This document shows positions 11,401 through 21,800 of a stretch of 64,000 nucleotides of DNA, one piece after another. The notes under the pieces are model-generated. The model searched no databases. It was not told the origin of the DNA and saw only the letters and a list, made by a program, of their open reading frames with translations. This DNA comes from Methanobrevibacter sp. GTDB taxonomy: Archaea; Methanobacteriota; Methanobacteria; Methanobacteriales; Methanobacteriaceae. A program made the translations under genes and the position numbers. Where the stretch lies: the NCBI GenBank assembly GCA_017652345.1, contig JAGCBE010000205.1, positions 26,331 to 90,330 on the forward strand. The letters run 5' to 3'. The first letter of the stretch is position 1. Each line of letters starts with the position of its first letter.

Positions 11401-14400
11401 ATTTCCATCTGCATCTTCTTCAAGAACTAAATTACCATTTTCATCAACTTCAAGATTCAATTCTTGCATAAGATTTTGGAAACTATCTCTGATATTTGCA
11501 GAATAAAGTCTAAAGAATCTTTGTTTAGTTTCCCAAAGTTTACTATCAGGAGTACTATTATCAAGTATTTTCTTCATTATTTGAATACCAGCTTTATTCT
11601 CAGTATTAACATGTTGGGGAGTTTCTTGCTGAGTATACAAATAATTGTAACTAAATAATTCAGAAGCAGCAGTAGCTTTTTTACCAAAACTACTTATACC
11701 CTTGCCATTTACTTCATCAATAATGTCTTGTTTAACTTCTCCTGTTTTAGCATCAAATATTTCAAGAATATCAGTTTTACCTGCCTTAGTTGTTTCTACA
11801 GTATTAAGTTGGTCGATGTCATACTTATTCATTATAGCAGCCACAGCTTCAAGTTCTGTACCTTTAATAAGTTGAGGAATAAGTACAAATTCAGCATTCT
11901 TAATTTGACGAGGAACTAAAACTCCAGCATTCTTATCATAATATTGGTCATAATAGAAGTTCTTTTGAACTTGAACAAACTCTGAAAGTTCTTCAGCATT
12001 AAGTTCTTCTTCATTAAGAATTTTATCTATAAGAGGTTTATATCTCATAAGTTGACCACGAGCAGCAATTCGTCTAATCCATTCATCAAAAGTAATATAA
12101 GACTGAGCATCATTAACTTTTGTTCCTTGAGTATAACCTGCAAGTAATCCATCTGCATCTTCTTCAGATAATTTACAATCTTTAATAAGTTTATTTCTTA
12201 AAGTTTTAATAGCTGATTCATTTGTCATAATTGTATTGACAACAGTTACAGCACTAAACTTATTATATTGTTTTACTTTATATCCATTAGCAAACACAGT
12301 GCCAGTAAGAATACTTCTTGTAACTTCAGTTTTATCAGCTCCAAGATTAGCATTGTATTCTACAAGACCATAAGGTACACCACTACCTTGTACTTCTTTA
12401 GCACGCTTTAAGAAATCTCTACTAGTACCATAAAACTTTGTATCACCTTCAAACAAGTCATTGAAGTTGATATACATCATGTGATAGTTTAATAAAAATT
12501 CGGCAGCAGTATTATGAGTTAATTCAGTACCTTTTAAAGAACCTTCAACATTAGATAATCTATTGAAACCTTGTTCTATATAATTAACAATAAATTCTTC
12601 AATTTTGTTGTCAACCGCTTCTTGTTGAGTATCAGTAAGATTTACTCTTTTTACGCTACCATCTGCATTTTTAGTAAAATGCAAATAAGTATTATCATCC
12701 CCCCCGTAGAGGAGAGAAAATACTTCTTCTAGTAACTCTTCTCCATAATTTCTTACTTCATTATCATTTTTATCAAATATAACAAATCTATCACTATGGA
12801 AAACATTACCAACTAATGTTTCTTTACCTTCTTTCTTTTCAACAATTTTTCCTTTTTTATGATGATAATTTTCATAGGCTCCAGATACTTCTCTTCCATT
12901 TTTAGAAACACCATCTTTCCATTTAATAGCCTTTTCTTCTACACCAAGCATTTTGGCTTCGTTTTCAGAATATCTTTGAACAAGACCATCATCATTAGTT
13001 ACAAAAAATTTATTTATACCAACAGCAGCATCAAGAAGTTCTTGTTTGAAAGCATTTCTAAATTGTTTAAAAAGAGAATGATTTCTATTTATTGCATATT
13101 TAATAATACCTTGTCTTTCTAGAGTTCTATCAGTATATCTATCGAAGGCGTCAGATAATTCAGAAGAGAAATTATTTCCAATAACGCCTAAGAAAGTACC
13201 ATTAACAATTCTTCCATTTTCGACAGTACCTCTTATAAGATAAACATCTCGGTTATCTTCAGCATTATCAGATTTATACTTAAACTTAACAGTTATTTCT
13301 TCACCTTCTTTATAATTTTTATTTCCTTTTACAAAGTCAGGAAGTTTAACAGATACTTCTCCAGCATCTGATGTCATATGACGAATAGCTTGATCACTAT
13401 AATAAATATCAAATGGTTTATCATTTACTCCCCAGTCTATTGCGTCTTCAACAAGACCTTTTTCTGTAACCTTTTTACGAATAGCAGATTTAGCAGCAGT
13501 TACTTCAGATTGATTAGCAATACTGAATAATCCTGCTATTGAATATCTTGGAGCTTTAATTGAAAAATTTCTTGGAGCATCAGAAGGAACTCGCATAAAA
13601 TAGTTAGCAGTGGTTTTATCTTCTGCGTTAAAGAAATTAATAAAACCTGTACCAATATAATCACCTTGACTCATTTGATTATAAGCTACATTGGTATCAG
13701 TATCTAAATTAGAAGCTCCATTGAAAAGATTAATCTTGAGAAGGTCTTTAGCATATTCTGTTTGAACTAGTTCTCCATCATCATTATATCTAAACAAACC
13801 TTTATTAACAACAACACCATCTTCAACATGTTCAATCATTATTCTACTGAAATCATATTGATGAGAGTTTGCTCTATATTTACCATAATTTGCAAGAGAT
13901 GTATCATTTTGTAAAGTTTTGAGAATATTGGTAATATAGCTATTATTTATAACATCAGAAGATTGATTACCATGTATAGTTCTAGAATTATTTTCTACTC
14001 TAACTAAACTATAATCAACTAAAGCTTTAGCTAATTCTAAAGCTGTGCCTTTTTGTTCTTTTGTTATATAAGGTTTGGCATATAATGGAGCTAAATCAAT
14101 AAACGCAGAAGCAGGAACATAAGCATTTGTTTCTAATTGTTTTCTTTCTAAACTTCTATTATGATTATAAGCTTCATTTATATCTAATTGTCTATTTTCA
14201 TATTCTATTTTAGTTCCTTCAGAATATTTTATAGTATTTTCTAAAATAGTTATAAGATTTCCAAAGTTTTTATCAACATCTACAGTAATGCCATTTTCCT
14301 TATGATTATTAATATAATTTTCTACAGCATAATCAGAAATAGTAGGATAATATCTTCTAAGTTGTTTAGCAAGTTCAGCAATAGCAGCTTTTCTAAATTT

Positions 14401-15819
14401 ATTATCAAGAGATTTAAGAATTTCTTGTTTAGTAGTTTTTAATCTATCTCTTAAATTAGCAAGTTCATCTGTAGCAAAATCTAAATCAGTATCAATAGCT
14501 GTAGTTTTGACAGAATTCATAAACTCAAAACCTAACGCTTCAAGTTTATTACTACGATTATTACTTATTCTAGTTCTTGTTATCGAACCCTTTACAGTAG
14601 TTTCAACTTTGGAAATAATTGTTTTACCAAAAGTAGTATAAAACTGATAAGCAATATCACTATCAGCTTCAAGGTCTTTAGCCAACTGATGAAAAGCAGC
14701 AAATCCAGGAATATTATTAGCAATAGCTTTAATAGATTCTATCATAGAATCTACATTGTCATAGTTGCCATAATGATAAAGTATTGTTACACATTCATCA
14801 GTGTTCATTGTGTCAGCAATACCAAGAGGATTATTTAAATCCAAATCTGGTTGATTTTTATCTAGACCAACACCACTATTTAATTTCTTAAGACTACTTA
14901 AATATGCTCTAATACCACCATCAACATGCATCATAGCACTAGTATATGTACCAGTATGGTCATACATTGAAATAGTAGTATTCAGAAAATCTTCATTATC
15001 TTCATCAGCCTCATTTTCAGGATTATTTTCTCCTTCTGCATCAGGCTGATTATTGTCATCAAACTCATCATCTTTATTAAATATTTTATAAAGTCTACTA
15101 TCTCTAGACACTTCTTCTACAAATGAAGCAGGAGAAGTTTGAAATTCATAAACTACTGCAATAAGATTAGAATTTTCTACAGAAATATTTTTACCCCCTA
15201 AAGCATCTTCTACATACTTTCTATTACCATCTTCTATAATATCCAAAATATTATCTATGTCATCATCTGATGGATTGCTTATACCTTGTGCTTTAAGTAT
15301 TCTTATAGCTAATTCTTCTCTAAGTTTATCAAAGGCAATATTAAAATAAAAAGTTTTAGCACCTTGTTCTTTTATTGCATCTTGTATATCTTTATATACT
15401 TGAGGGTCTTTTATAAGTATATATCTATTCTTTTTATAAGCATCTAATACATAATTTGCTGTAATTCTTTTACAAAAATCTCTAGAAGACGGAGAAGTAT
15501 AACCATATGTGGAAAGTATTTGAGCGGTTGCTCCATCTCTATAAGTACTTTCAACATCTCCTTTTATTTCTTTAAAATATCTAATAATTCTATCTCTCAT
15601 TTGAGAACCAGTACCAGCATTAAAATTAGGTTCATTTTTAAAACGCTGTTTCCACCATTCTACAAAATGAGCAGAAGGAACAAGACTGCCATCAGCAGCT
15701 TGTTCCTTTACTACAGAATTAATATACGTTAAAAATTGTTCACTATTTTCACCACAATAATCTTTAAGAGCTTGTAGTGCTTTAGACTTTGAAATGTCTA
15801 CAGAAAAAATACAATCCAT
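2425..15819 (-). CDS. crAss-type virion RNA polymerase, giant fusion protein
   Basis: A 4464-residue protein. The sequence GSDFDIDSVYG has DFDID at residues 1673-1677, the three-Asp metal loop of the crAss virion RNA polymerase (studied in phage phi14:2), which is related to the two-barrel RNA polymerases and to YonO. In phi14:2 the enzyme is packaged and enters the cell to transcribe early genes; the same role is inferred here. The protein is about twice the length I recall for the phi14:2 enzyme, so roughly the last 2000 residues are an extra fused part. That part is rich in coiled coil and has a hydrophobic segment near residue 4316 (CGVLSALFMAIALRAMM), which may help cross the membrane. 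It follows the other internal proteins and ends at a terminator. It carries three exact copies of the CCCCCGTA motif and a variant. Confidence 0.88.
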   Translation of the reverse strand: MDCIFSVDISKSKALQALKDYCGENSEQFLTYINSVVKEQAADGSLVPSAHFVEWWKQRFKNEPNFNAGTGSQMRDRIIRYFKEIKGDVESTYRDGATAQILSTYGYTSPSSRDFCKRITANYVLDAYKKNRYILIKDPQVYKDIQDAIKEQGAKTFYFNIAFDKLREELAIRILKAQGISNPSDDDIDNILDIIEDGNRKYVEDALGGKNISVENSNLIAVVYEFQTSPASFVEEVSRDSRLYKIFNKDDEFDDNNQPDAEGENNPENEADEDNEDFLNTTISMYDHTGTYTSAMMHVDGGIRAYLSSLKKLNSGVGLDKNQPDLDLNNPLGIADTMNTDECVTILYHYGNYDNVDSMIESIKAIANNIPGFAAFHQLAKDLEADSDIAYQFYTTFGKTIISKVETTVKGSITRTRISNNRSNKLEALGFEFMNSVKTTAIDTDLDFATDELANLRDRLKTTKQEILKSLDNKFRKAAIAELAKQLRRYYPTISDYAVENYINNHKENGITVDVDKNFGNLITILENTIKYSEGTKIEYENRQLDINEAYNHNRSLERKQLETNAYVPASAFIDLAPLYAKPYITKEQKGTALELAKALVDYSLVRVENNSRTIHGNQSSDVINNSYITNILKTLQNDTSLANYGKYRANSHQYDFSRIMIEHVEDGVVVNKGLFRYNDDGELVQTEYAKDLLKINLFNGASNLDTDTNVAYNQMSQGDYIGTGFINFFNAEDKTTANYFMRVPSDAPRNFSIKAPRYSIAGLFSIANQSEVTAAKSAIRKKVTEKGLVEDAIDWGVNDKPFDIYYSDQAIRHMTSDAGEVSVKLPDFVKGNKNYKEGEEITVKFKYKSDNAEDNRDVYLIRGTVENGRIVNGTFLGVIGNNFSSELSDAFDRYTDRTLERQGIIKYAINRNHSLFKQFRNAFKQELLDAAVGINKFFVTNDDGLVQRYSENEAKMLGVEEKAIKWKDGVSKNGREVSGAYENYHHKKGKIVEKKEGKETLVGNVFHSDRFVIFDKNDNEVRNYGEELLEEVFSLLYGGDDNTYLHFTKNADGSVKRVNLTDTQQEAVDNKIEEFIVNYIEQGFNRLSNVEGSLKGTELTHNTAAEFLLNYHMMYINFNDLFEGDTKFYGTSRDFLKRAKEVQGSGVPYGLVEYNANLGADKTEVTRSILTGTVFANGYKVKQYNKFSAVTVVNTIMTNESAIKTLRNKLIKDCKLSEEDADGLLAGYTQGTKVNDAQSYITFDEWIRRIAARGQLMRYKPLIDKILNEEELNAEELSEFVQVQKNFYYDQYYDKNAGVLVPRQIKNAEFVLIPQLIKGTELEAVAAIMNKYDIDQLNTVETTKAGKTDILEIFDAKTGEVKQDIIDEVNGKGISSFGKKATAASELFSYNYLYTQQETPQHVNTENKAGIQIMKKILDNSTPDSKLWETKQRFFRLYSANIRDSFQNLMQELNLEVDENGNLVLEEDADGNKTIKGLNVELFCQRLKEECMRLGLDSNMLDYVTLDATRMAENGFNTIMPNYMSMVSQKLESIAQSLFNSRITRQKLPGFHAAQITNVGFKALASSKEQVSYSKELKYHQDENGKYVPYVEIMLPASAFGFKRTNEDETLKTKEELLKELQDAGLDEIIGYRIPTEGKQSVCRMKVVGFIDDAYGSTIVVPNDWVTQTGSDFDIDSVYGIQFETYIDKEGHIRKTEKIDDLEILYKSYVLKHLTKEERIKAFEDAKAGEAVINEIKNRNKDEDTNYFNREKFIAELKQYSTEALFGVLEDIAEEKGLKSFEEYSKEDIDELNSRASRNNGILQCMLDILGSNEALEENLSRSNFDDITNAIIKNMSAKAKLERENRSAYNFLDQAAYQEDAMSGARLKGYSVTRDTFCSICNTVRPTISKQHQVKVVYSTDMISYNKAVERFGKENVEKQGDDKIVITHDRLGWTNDNKNVVGKILTAYSSQTTAHILDAIKEGAVPNVNELTFAVFKIFPDLGIDYDTAVAFMMQDGVRRIVDAYNSTNSIYQESRGNYINKAIRDIARELGMNISGVSNILDVISALQKRFGADFAKIFGKDAEITLNDDKIAQTAIDGEQLQDEILTPRRGKDKLLFDLGVILQYSKLSHFGNSITALTRVCNPDKFGAKQTIFATNKIFDDIKDILNSDNPIPLEVKRTNFLEAIYPDVDKTLDDFITAPRKESAYPSLYNFLKYATATSIKINRSLFTTQSPEFINAVRSIERLLSDNGKLTEKQYKDIEKYIIGHLYNTCQSIMRPLTFAVNGDIGFVPIALENENSLSQQQMFDEERRRIFGYGASPEIKLEVANVHEPTQDEVNAFAKLTPAQKVAYIQGHFSSAGVFNYIRTNLFNERAARRTGASGQTIEFIDTLVNVEDVYQAFVNAFSSTNPLVALTAYDVIKYAFAVEGYKLKRNGVSKMIPNSVLYNDFGIYGTGIVQELDGKVRNIGKILADDIEKIQEDYIRGHNMYQIPSIKVQKPKGKGYELVSRSNGIIQLGKDDDSIAIAEKYRIVYRRGQNEAPTANAYVRLTFGKRTALYKIDERNNSYYLYPLNNLEENEHGEFSSNVGNNVYPKEDYYLRIINEYESQFYDFDASKFREIADKYDVEEFKAPKEEKVKISHAAKEFSLEHPADNMIGAVDKLKKDVQRHFGDEELNNPLYIINAGLHNAITHPGYANGTTKLFTINKGTANERVVRLNVYGLEYSILERLANRYLDKNTGKQISKGDEKYTNIIKFFRDNGIVNISKNHPTVFVVRPAAIEDDGLRRSSLVETGTTAYKAINRRLSSVEDEAAINANQRLRDKGITTDKNSVANHIDEVIRTTAEYVATVTEKTVNGLKYFAEDPNGNGYLSVTDPGVIDLIKNDPALIRKFLKIILDAEAIVSNFKTINELDIKSQDPELQRYLNKIKECVNDLQNNALIRGAKELFANNYLAKLSSDPLIQQDILNILDGYHSTNSFTAWVNDLQETTNPFIQVLSKQVIADIRAKEFEAVRRVRAWQSFVKGIKAKAAAAGKTINWDNIIDEDGRFIQEYTQSLVDDMNQMRDAIASAKATYGEGSIEHLEAQLKYNKWKLEHINQELEDDYYRKRIELDEAMLHGVRTSYIDERTGMVVESEELSGGYPIVFTEYKKLEARRRDILSHVVNGVLDDYWKQQLDEVNSKINDLTNQLYHDPVTGDLISRTEYDKYLNPVSGTEEEKRQKLLYSAASQRAIAKYIKDVRELNTEYYGYDVEFGFEEELQRNLHIVESYEKRDANGNISTPMNLLMENDEYVRAKEWLASNARFVVSLADDSELARKLNEAYNVLRRSDNTKENSYGLVIARKAKDRNAYDNRGVIDGTKFTDDDIKAIKADQQAAYSFREDAPFSDKGLISNASPTGEIYTSEFYKGMTSNGTSNPEWIKKVHEINELLAPYYDNGTKTIRFDLIPNTDEGRAVYTKLEQLYKDLAEIKKTVDGDNGKEIAQFIEKNVDFNIDKDEFNKQKSLAEEKGKLYYSFWVKANMEIVDDEAVPNHYIYGYTTPKAEIKEKYLDKKKTEALQLINKIYTTVPTEYYYQKVQEVKQQGKEAYDKWYHENHIYNPYTHTYEPLRCWTKRTFRDTSSAVGKWEAAMSKRTRKAKQEYINPNYKPEVGNALNYKKGSGYDNSRINDANEFENELKLEMQKLLSDLVKTKFGRRFIDKGYLPVRRKAEEHDAKFWGKELLKTIGWVEGHSGEEPFYEDLDYARDKTISMPMLSLIGQKTLESLNIKEPKREEYNTDAEYAAAVDKYNKDVAELKENNMKAHQDAIDRNWEEVIKDFILQASHFNAVQDNKYMLFYGKSMLENMGVYQRRYGFFGDYKKDYINSDDTTTEYIKRKDENLLKQYENWIRRIVYDQWKESNGMFTKWASRLQSITSAQYMMMNIRGGIANVTLGETNILAEAFAKEYFGTKDWLAGKSYWMAGIPSYFANAHKPISTSVADAIIKFFNVVDFDELTGKSRIIENPVSEGMRRFTGAMYSPQNIGENFMQNGAMFSMMMSHRLYEIEDPETHEKTIVFKNEHEAMRDAEIQALRDVIKDSPLEERFNDFIKNIKEDANKMKDYAWRRKDFITQFAKQYLTKAQQQEYVTKRKARQVEYKQEFYNDEAHPRLIDQFALGDDQQLSFKKDSKLAEYDIPNQNGEPSEAYKLLANFRGRVISVNKKIHGIYDRLGQAQLEKLWYGSLVMQYHKHMYTGILKRWRREGSYNEERGTIEKGCYIALMDFLATPWQQYKEKLGMNDAQVETMEGTQNLLGEIVDFVTNIQLNWNLLPEHERANIRRCLGDVCGVLSALFMAIALRAMMDDDDEDSILFNLGLYEADRLASESFQFNPLGMYSEAKKLWSTPIAAQSGLQDIIQSCGLLSKMIIEGEDFDPYYHSGRFAGEHKLSVYVQRRIPIWRGIKTGFIDIVDSNSYYKMGDNMLGILPVNHWSNLIKGVEDK
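5664..5678 (+). repeat. CCCCCGTA motif, copy 1
   Basis: CCCCCGTAGGAGAAG inside the RNA polymerase gene, encoding SPTGE on the other strand. Confidence 0.7.
9533..9545 (-). repeat. CCCCCGTA motif, copy 2
   Basis: CCCCTACGGGGGG, inverted copy inside the RNA polymerase gene. It is read in a different frame from most other copies (TPRRGK). Confidence 0.7.
12699..12714 (+). repeat. CCCCCGTA motif, copy 3
   Basis: CCCCCCCGTAGAGGAG inside the RNA polymerase gene. It is read in another frame (LLYGGDD), so the DNA is shared rather than the peptide. Confidence 0.7.
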
Positions 15820-15837
15820 AATACTTATAATTTATAA

Positions 15838-18800
15838 TCATCTACAACTTGTTTGAATTTCACCTTTATCTAGTTTATCTATAACTTCAGCTTGTTGATT
15901 AAAAGGTAATTTATTAATAAAAGAACTAGTATTTGCAAAGGTATTTGATTGACTTTCTTGAATAGAACTATACAATTTAGAGAAATTACTCCTTCTTCTT
16001 CTATTTTCTTTCTTTTCTTCAGTAGGTGTTTCTTTTATTTCTTCTTCTTGTTCTATTTTTTTCTCAGTAACAGGTTCATCAAAATTAAATTCTAGTTGAG
16101 TAGCAGTTTGTGTACCAGTAGTAATATCTTCTCCAGTTTTAGTTTCTTCAAAGAAATTTCTAAGAACATTAAATTCTTTTTCATAAAGACTACCTTCTTT
16201 TATATTCCAACCGAATATATTAGCAAGGCGTTCCATAATCTTTTGAAGAAGACTCTTTTTAATAGGTTTATTATCTACTATTTCTTCTACTTGAATACTA
16301 TTTAATTCTTCAGCAAGTTCTTTAGAAGTTAAAGTTTCAACTAAGAACTCTTCAAAACCTTCTTCATTGAGTTTACCATCAGTCCGATATCTAGCTTCTT
16401 GTTCAGCAGTATCATTAAACTTGTACTTATTAAGATTTTCATTTGTACTTTTAGCAACAAATTCATTGAATATATCTCTTATTTGTTCAATATATTTTTC
16501 GTTTCCGTTACTGTGTAGTATTAAATGTAATCTTTCATGAACAAGTTTTCTAACAGCTTCTTCTCTTTGAGCAATAGTTCCATTAAGAAGATTAAACCAT
16601 TCTCTGCCAACAACAACTTGTCCTGGTTGAATTATTATACTAGAACCATTTCCTAGAGGAATTGCTTTATTTCTAATATTTGTTATAGCATTATATCCAA
16701 TATTTTCATCTACAAAGATAAGATTTTGCGGGAATAAATCCAAAATTTTATTGTTAATTTTAAGATTTTTAACCTTATTCCCAAGAATAAGTTTAGCAAT
16801 TCTTCTACCTGTAGTAGTACTATTTTTACTATTAGCAAGAATATCTAAAACTTTAGCAACAGTGGTTTGTGTAGCAGAAGGAGGTTCATTATTACCTTCC
16901 TCTACGAGGGTGGATGTGTCAACTTTTAGTTTTACTTTCAATACTTGATTAGCAGCTTGATTACCGACACTAGCACCTTTTCTATAATTAGTTCCGTCAG
17001 GAGCAGGTCTAGTTGTTAAAGATATTAAATTATTATCAATAACAAAACTATTAAAAGAATCAAAAGTAAATTTTCCTTGATTGGGAATTTCTATAATAAA
17101 TTCTCCAGTATCTTTATCTCTATATGCTAAACTATTAAATTGTAATGATGTATTATTGTCTGAATTGATAAAATTAAAGCCTATATTAAATACAGCCCGT
17201 TTTTTAATAAAATCTTCTAAAGCATTAATTGATTCCTTTGTATTATCAGAAATATGAGTTCCATCAACAAAAGCTGTTAATCCAGACCTTTTATAAATCT
17301 TACCATCTTTTCTACCTTTATTTGTTATAGTTACAATATGTTTTACTACTGAACCATCTTTATTTCTTTTCTTATAAACAATACTAAAACCTAATTTTTC
17401 TCCAGTAGCTCTATCTCTATAAATAGAAATTCCTTCTCCTAGAACTCTAAATAAAGGAGTATTTGCATTACGAGGTTTATTTAGTAAATAAGTAATAAAT
17501 TTTTCTAAATTATCATATATTTCGTCTACTGTTCCTTCTTCTCCAATTCTATCTATTTCAGCAAAGACAGCAGCAACTATCTCTTTTATTTTTGGAGTAA
17601 ATTGACTAGATGAAATAGGTTGAGGAAAAGCGTGAACATATCCGTGATTTCCACTTCTAGAAGGAATTACAACTATACTATTTCCATATCCAATACCACC
17701 AGCAATACCTATATAATCTAAAGATATTTGACCATTTATTCCTTTTCCTGCAACAGATAATTTACCTATTTTTTCTGCAGCAGCTATTTTAATTTGTCCT
17801 TTATGTTTTTCACCTATTGCATCAAATACTGGTATAGCATCTTTTTCATCGTCAATTCTAATAAGTTCTCCTTCACTTATTTTTCCAACTATAACTTCTC
17901 CGTTATCTTTTGCAGCAAGAGCCTCAGCCATATCAAAACTTGGAGCAACTTCATCATCAAACCATTTGTCTACACTAAGTTCTCTAAGTTCAGTAGTTTC
18001 TTCTTTAGTAAGACCATTAGCTTGACGAGTATATCCCCAAAGTTTAGCAAGACCATTTAATAATATATAAGATTCAGCAGTATCTGAAACAAATCCTGCT
18101 TTTTTGGCTTTAAGAAATTCTTTATTCTTTAAAAGTTGTTTTGCAAGATTGTTTAAATCTGATTGTTCAAGTTTATCAAAAGCAGCCTGAATAACAATAT
18201 CGTTTAATTCTTGAATGTCAACGTTATTATCAGGATTTAAAATCCATTTTTTAAACAAATCTTTGAGAGCACTTACTTTAGTTCCTTTAACATCAAGAAT
18301 ATCAGTTTTCCAACCGTCATTATATTGCCAATGTTCTCCTTTACTACCTATTTTAGGAATAGGTAAAGAACCAATCATAACATCATTTACTGTAAATCGT
18401 ATACCCGAAGGAGTAGTAGTAAATGCTATTTTATCTCCTAAATTAAGATTATTAACAACATCTAAAACTTTCTTTAAATCATCACCAACAAGAGTTGAAA
18501 CAAAGCCTTCAAAGTTTATGCCATAAAGTCCATTTCTAGTACTTAATTGATTTATTCTTGTACGAGCAGATTGATTAGCTTTATTTATAGCATCTGATAA
18601 ATTTCCATCAATAACAATATATTTATCAGAAGAATTCATATATTCAACAAGATTATTAAATAATAGTTGAGCAGTAGTTTGAGTTTCAGTTGCATTATTA
18701 CAATAACGAAGTAAATCTTCTACTCTAACATAATATTTACCATCACTCTTGTCAGCAGCAACATCTTTTATATATTTCTCAACAAGTTTATCTATAGCTT

Positions 18801-21800
18801 TATAAAAATCGTCAAGCAATGCTTTATTAGTTCTAGTTTTCTCAGTAATAGAACTATTCATAACTAAAGCATCATCAACAACATTAGATTTATTACTTAT
18901 TTTGCGTTCATATATTCCTTTCCAAGAACGAATAGCAGTATCAATTAATCTTTCAGTATCTGCTTTATCTTCTGCTGATGGCAGATATTTATTCATCATT
19001 CGTTCTCTTAAATTATTCCAATCAATAGCACTACCTTTCTTAAGAGCGTCTCGTACTTCAGCTCCAATTTCATTAGCAGCATTACCAGAAACAACATCTG
19101 CATTAGATTGAGTTTGATTAGAAACATATTCATTAGTAGCAGCAACATTAGTAGCTACAGGAATAGGAGCAATAGGTATTTCAGTTTGCACAACACCCCC
19201 CGTAGAGGAAGGAGATGCAGCCTCAGCTTCAGCTTGAGCAACTTGTTTTTCTTCTTCTTTAGCAATATTATCTTCACTAGCTTTAATAATCAATCCTTTC
19301 CTTACGGGGGTCAGAGAGCCATCTTTATTTCTTCTAACTACAGGCTTTTCACTAATAATGTAATCTTCAGTAAGACTAACGCCGTCTTTTGTATAAAAAT
19401 CTTCATTATTTAAATAGGCAAGACTAGAAGGATTGTTATTAAGTATATTTAATGTATAAGATCCATCTATATCAGAATTAGGAATAAGAGTAGCATATTC
19501 TACTCCATTTTCTTTAAGAGTAATAACTCCATTTTGGCTCGTTTGTGATTGTTTTTGTAAAGGTGTTTCACTTTGTGGAATAGTGGGTTTTATCTGTTCC
19601 TTTTGCTTTGTGTCACTTTCAACTTGCTCTGATAATGTATTGTCCGCTTGCTCAGTTTGAGTGGCTGAAATTGTTTCTTCAGATGTGGAAGAATTTTCTC
19701 CTTGTGCAGCACTAATAGCATCTTGTAATTTAAGTAATTCATCAATATAACCAAAAAGATTTCTATTGGCAGCAGAATCAAGATTAAGAATATCTAAAGC
19801 ATCATTAAACGTTCTTGCATCTGATATAGCTTTACCTTCTGTACCAAAATAATCTTCTTTTACAGTATTATTTTGATATCTATCATAAAGAGCTTGACGA
19901 ACAACATCGCTGCCATAAGTTTTAGCTAAACCAGCAAGTGTTGCATTTGCATCATCGATGGCTTTTTTACGAGCTTCATTTAAAAAATTATGAATAGCAC
20001 TTACTTCATTTAATACTTCATCTTCAGTAAGTTTAATTTGATTTCTTTCTAATGCGATAGCTGTTTGTAAATCAGCAATCCTAAAGAATGTATCATGTAA
20101 ATCTTGAGATATTTTAGTAAGACCGCGGTTATCATCATAAGCTCTTCGAATATTATCATCTAGAAGTTTATGACGCATAATATCATTTTTGCCTACACCA
20201 GCAAGTCTTGGGTCTAATTCTGCAAGATATTTATCAATTCTTTCAATGGTAGCAGCATCTTCTGTATTTTCTAATTCAATAATATTAGTTCTGAAAGTAA
20301 GATAATCAGCATTTGTCCAATTATGTCTTGCAACACCAGTATCATCTTTCTCATAAGCTAAAGCATTTTGAATTGTAAAAAGAAGATTACCAACAGCGTT
20401 ATCAGGCTCGAGATTATAAATCATATCTCGAATTGCTTCAATCTGATTATTAAGAAAATCTAATTCTTGTTGACCAGAAACACTATTAATAAATTTCTTA
20501 TCAGCAAGAAGTTTTCTTTTTTGATTTTCTAGTTCTCCAAGTTGATTACTAAGAAATACAAGTCTTACTGCAGATTTATAATTAACATTTGGGTCAAGTT
20601 TATCTCTAAATTGTTCTTGTTGTTCATTTCCTTCAATCTCCCAAGCAGCAAGTTGAGCTTCCCAATCTTTAATTTGAAGTTGATGCTCAATATTATTTCT
20701 TGCAATAAGTTGAATATATTCTACAGGAATTGGTTCTTTTCTATTAGTATTAAGTTTTTTGGTAAGATTATTGAGAGTTATAACATTAGCATCATATTGT
20801 TTCTCAATAGCTTCCATGTTTTTAATAGCATCTTGTTGGTATCTAGTAGCATCACTAGCAGAAACAGCTCCAGAATTAATTATAACTTGTTTGATTTCAT
20901 CTGAAGAAAGATACTCTTTGAGTAAATCAAAATTACCACTATCTAATGCTCTAAGAGTCATTTTATTAAGCATATCAGTATATGCTTTTTCTTTGAGCAT
21001 TTGTTTCTCGTTATTAGAAATGCCTCTAGCTTGACCATTTTCATCAGTTTCATATGGATTAAGAGATTTATTTTCAATCATATCAAGTTTATTAAGAAAA
21101 TCTTGTAAATCTCCATTTCTAGCTTCAACATCTCCAATACGACGTTTCAGTTCAGGAGTTTGCCAAAGTTCTTTCCAAGTAGGTTTCTCTACTTTTTCTT
21201 TAGTTTTAGCATCCTCTTTATACTTTTTTCTATCATTATATTTAGCAATAGCATTCTGTGCTCTATTAAAACCACTACCTAACTCTTGGAAAACAATACC
21301 TCCAAGAGTTCCCCAAAATGCACTTTCCCAAAGTCCAGGAGCTTTAGCATACTCAGCAAGTCTACGAGCAAATGTATTATCTTCAATTTCACCCAACATA
21401 ACATGACCAAGATTCATGCCCTCTTGTTGAGCAACATAGTTAACAGCTTCTTCAACACCTTCACTAAGTTGAGCTCCTACAGCTAATCTACCGCCATAAA
21501 ACCAATCGCCAAGTTTATCTTTAGATTTTTCAAGAAAACTCATTTCTGCTCTTTTAGCAGCAATTTCAGCATCATCCATACCAGCATATTTAATACTGTT
21601 AAGATGTTTTCTGCGAATAGAAGCTCTAGAAGGCTGATTTCTAAAACCTTTAAAAGTCATATTACGAAGAGCATAAAGCTGAAGAATATCAAAACCAATA
21701 TTAGCAAAATCCATTGCAAAGGTTTTATCAGCAGACTCTTTTGCAACAGCTTTTGCTACTTCATCTTTATTATTAGTATCAACACCTTCTAGGAAATACG

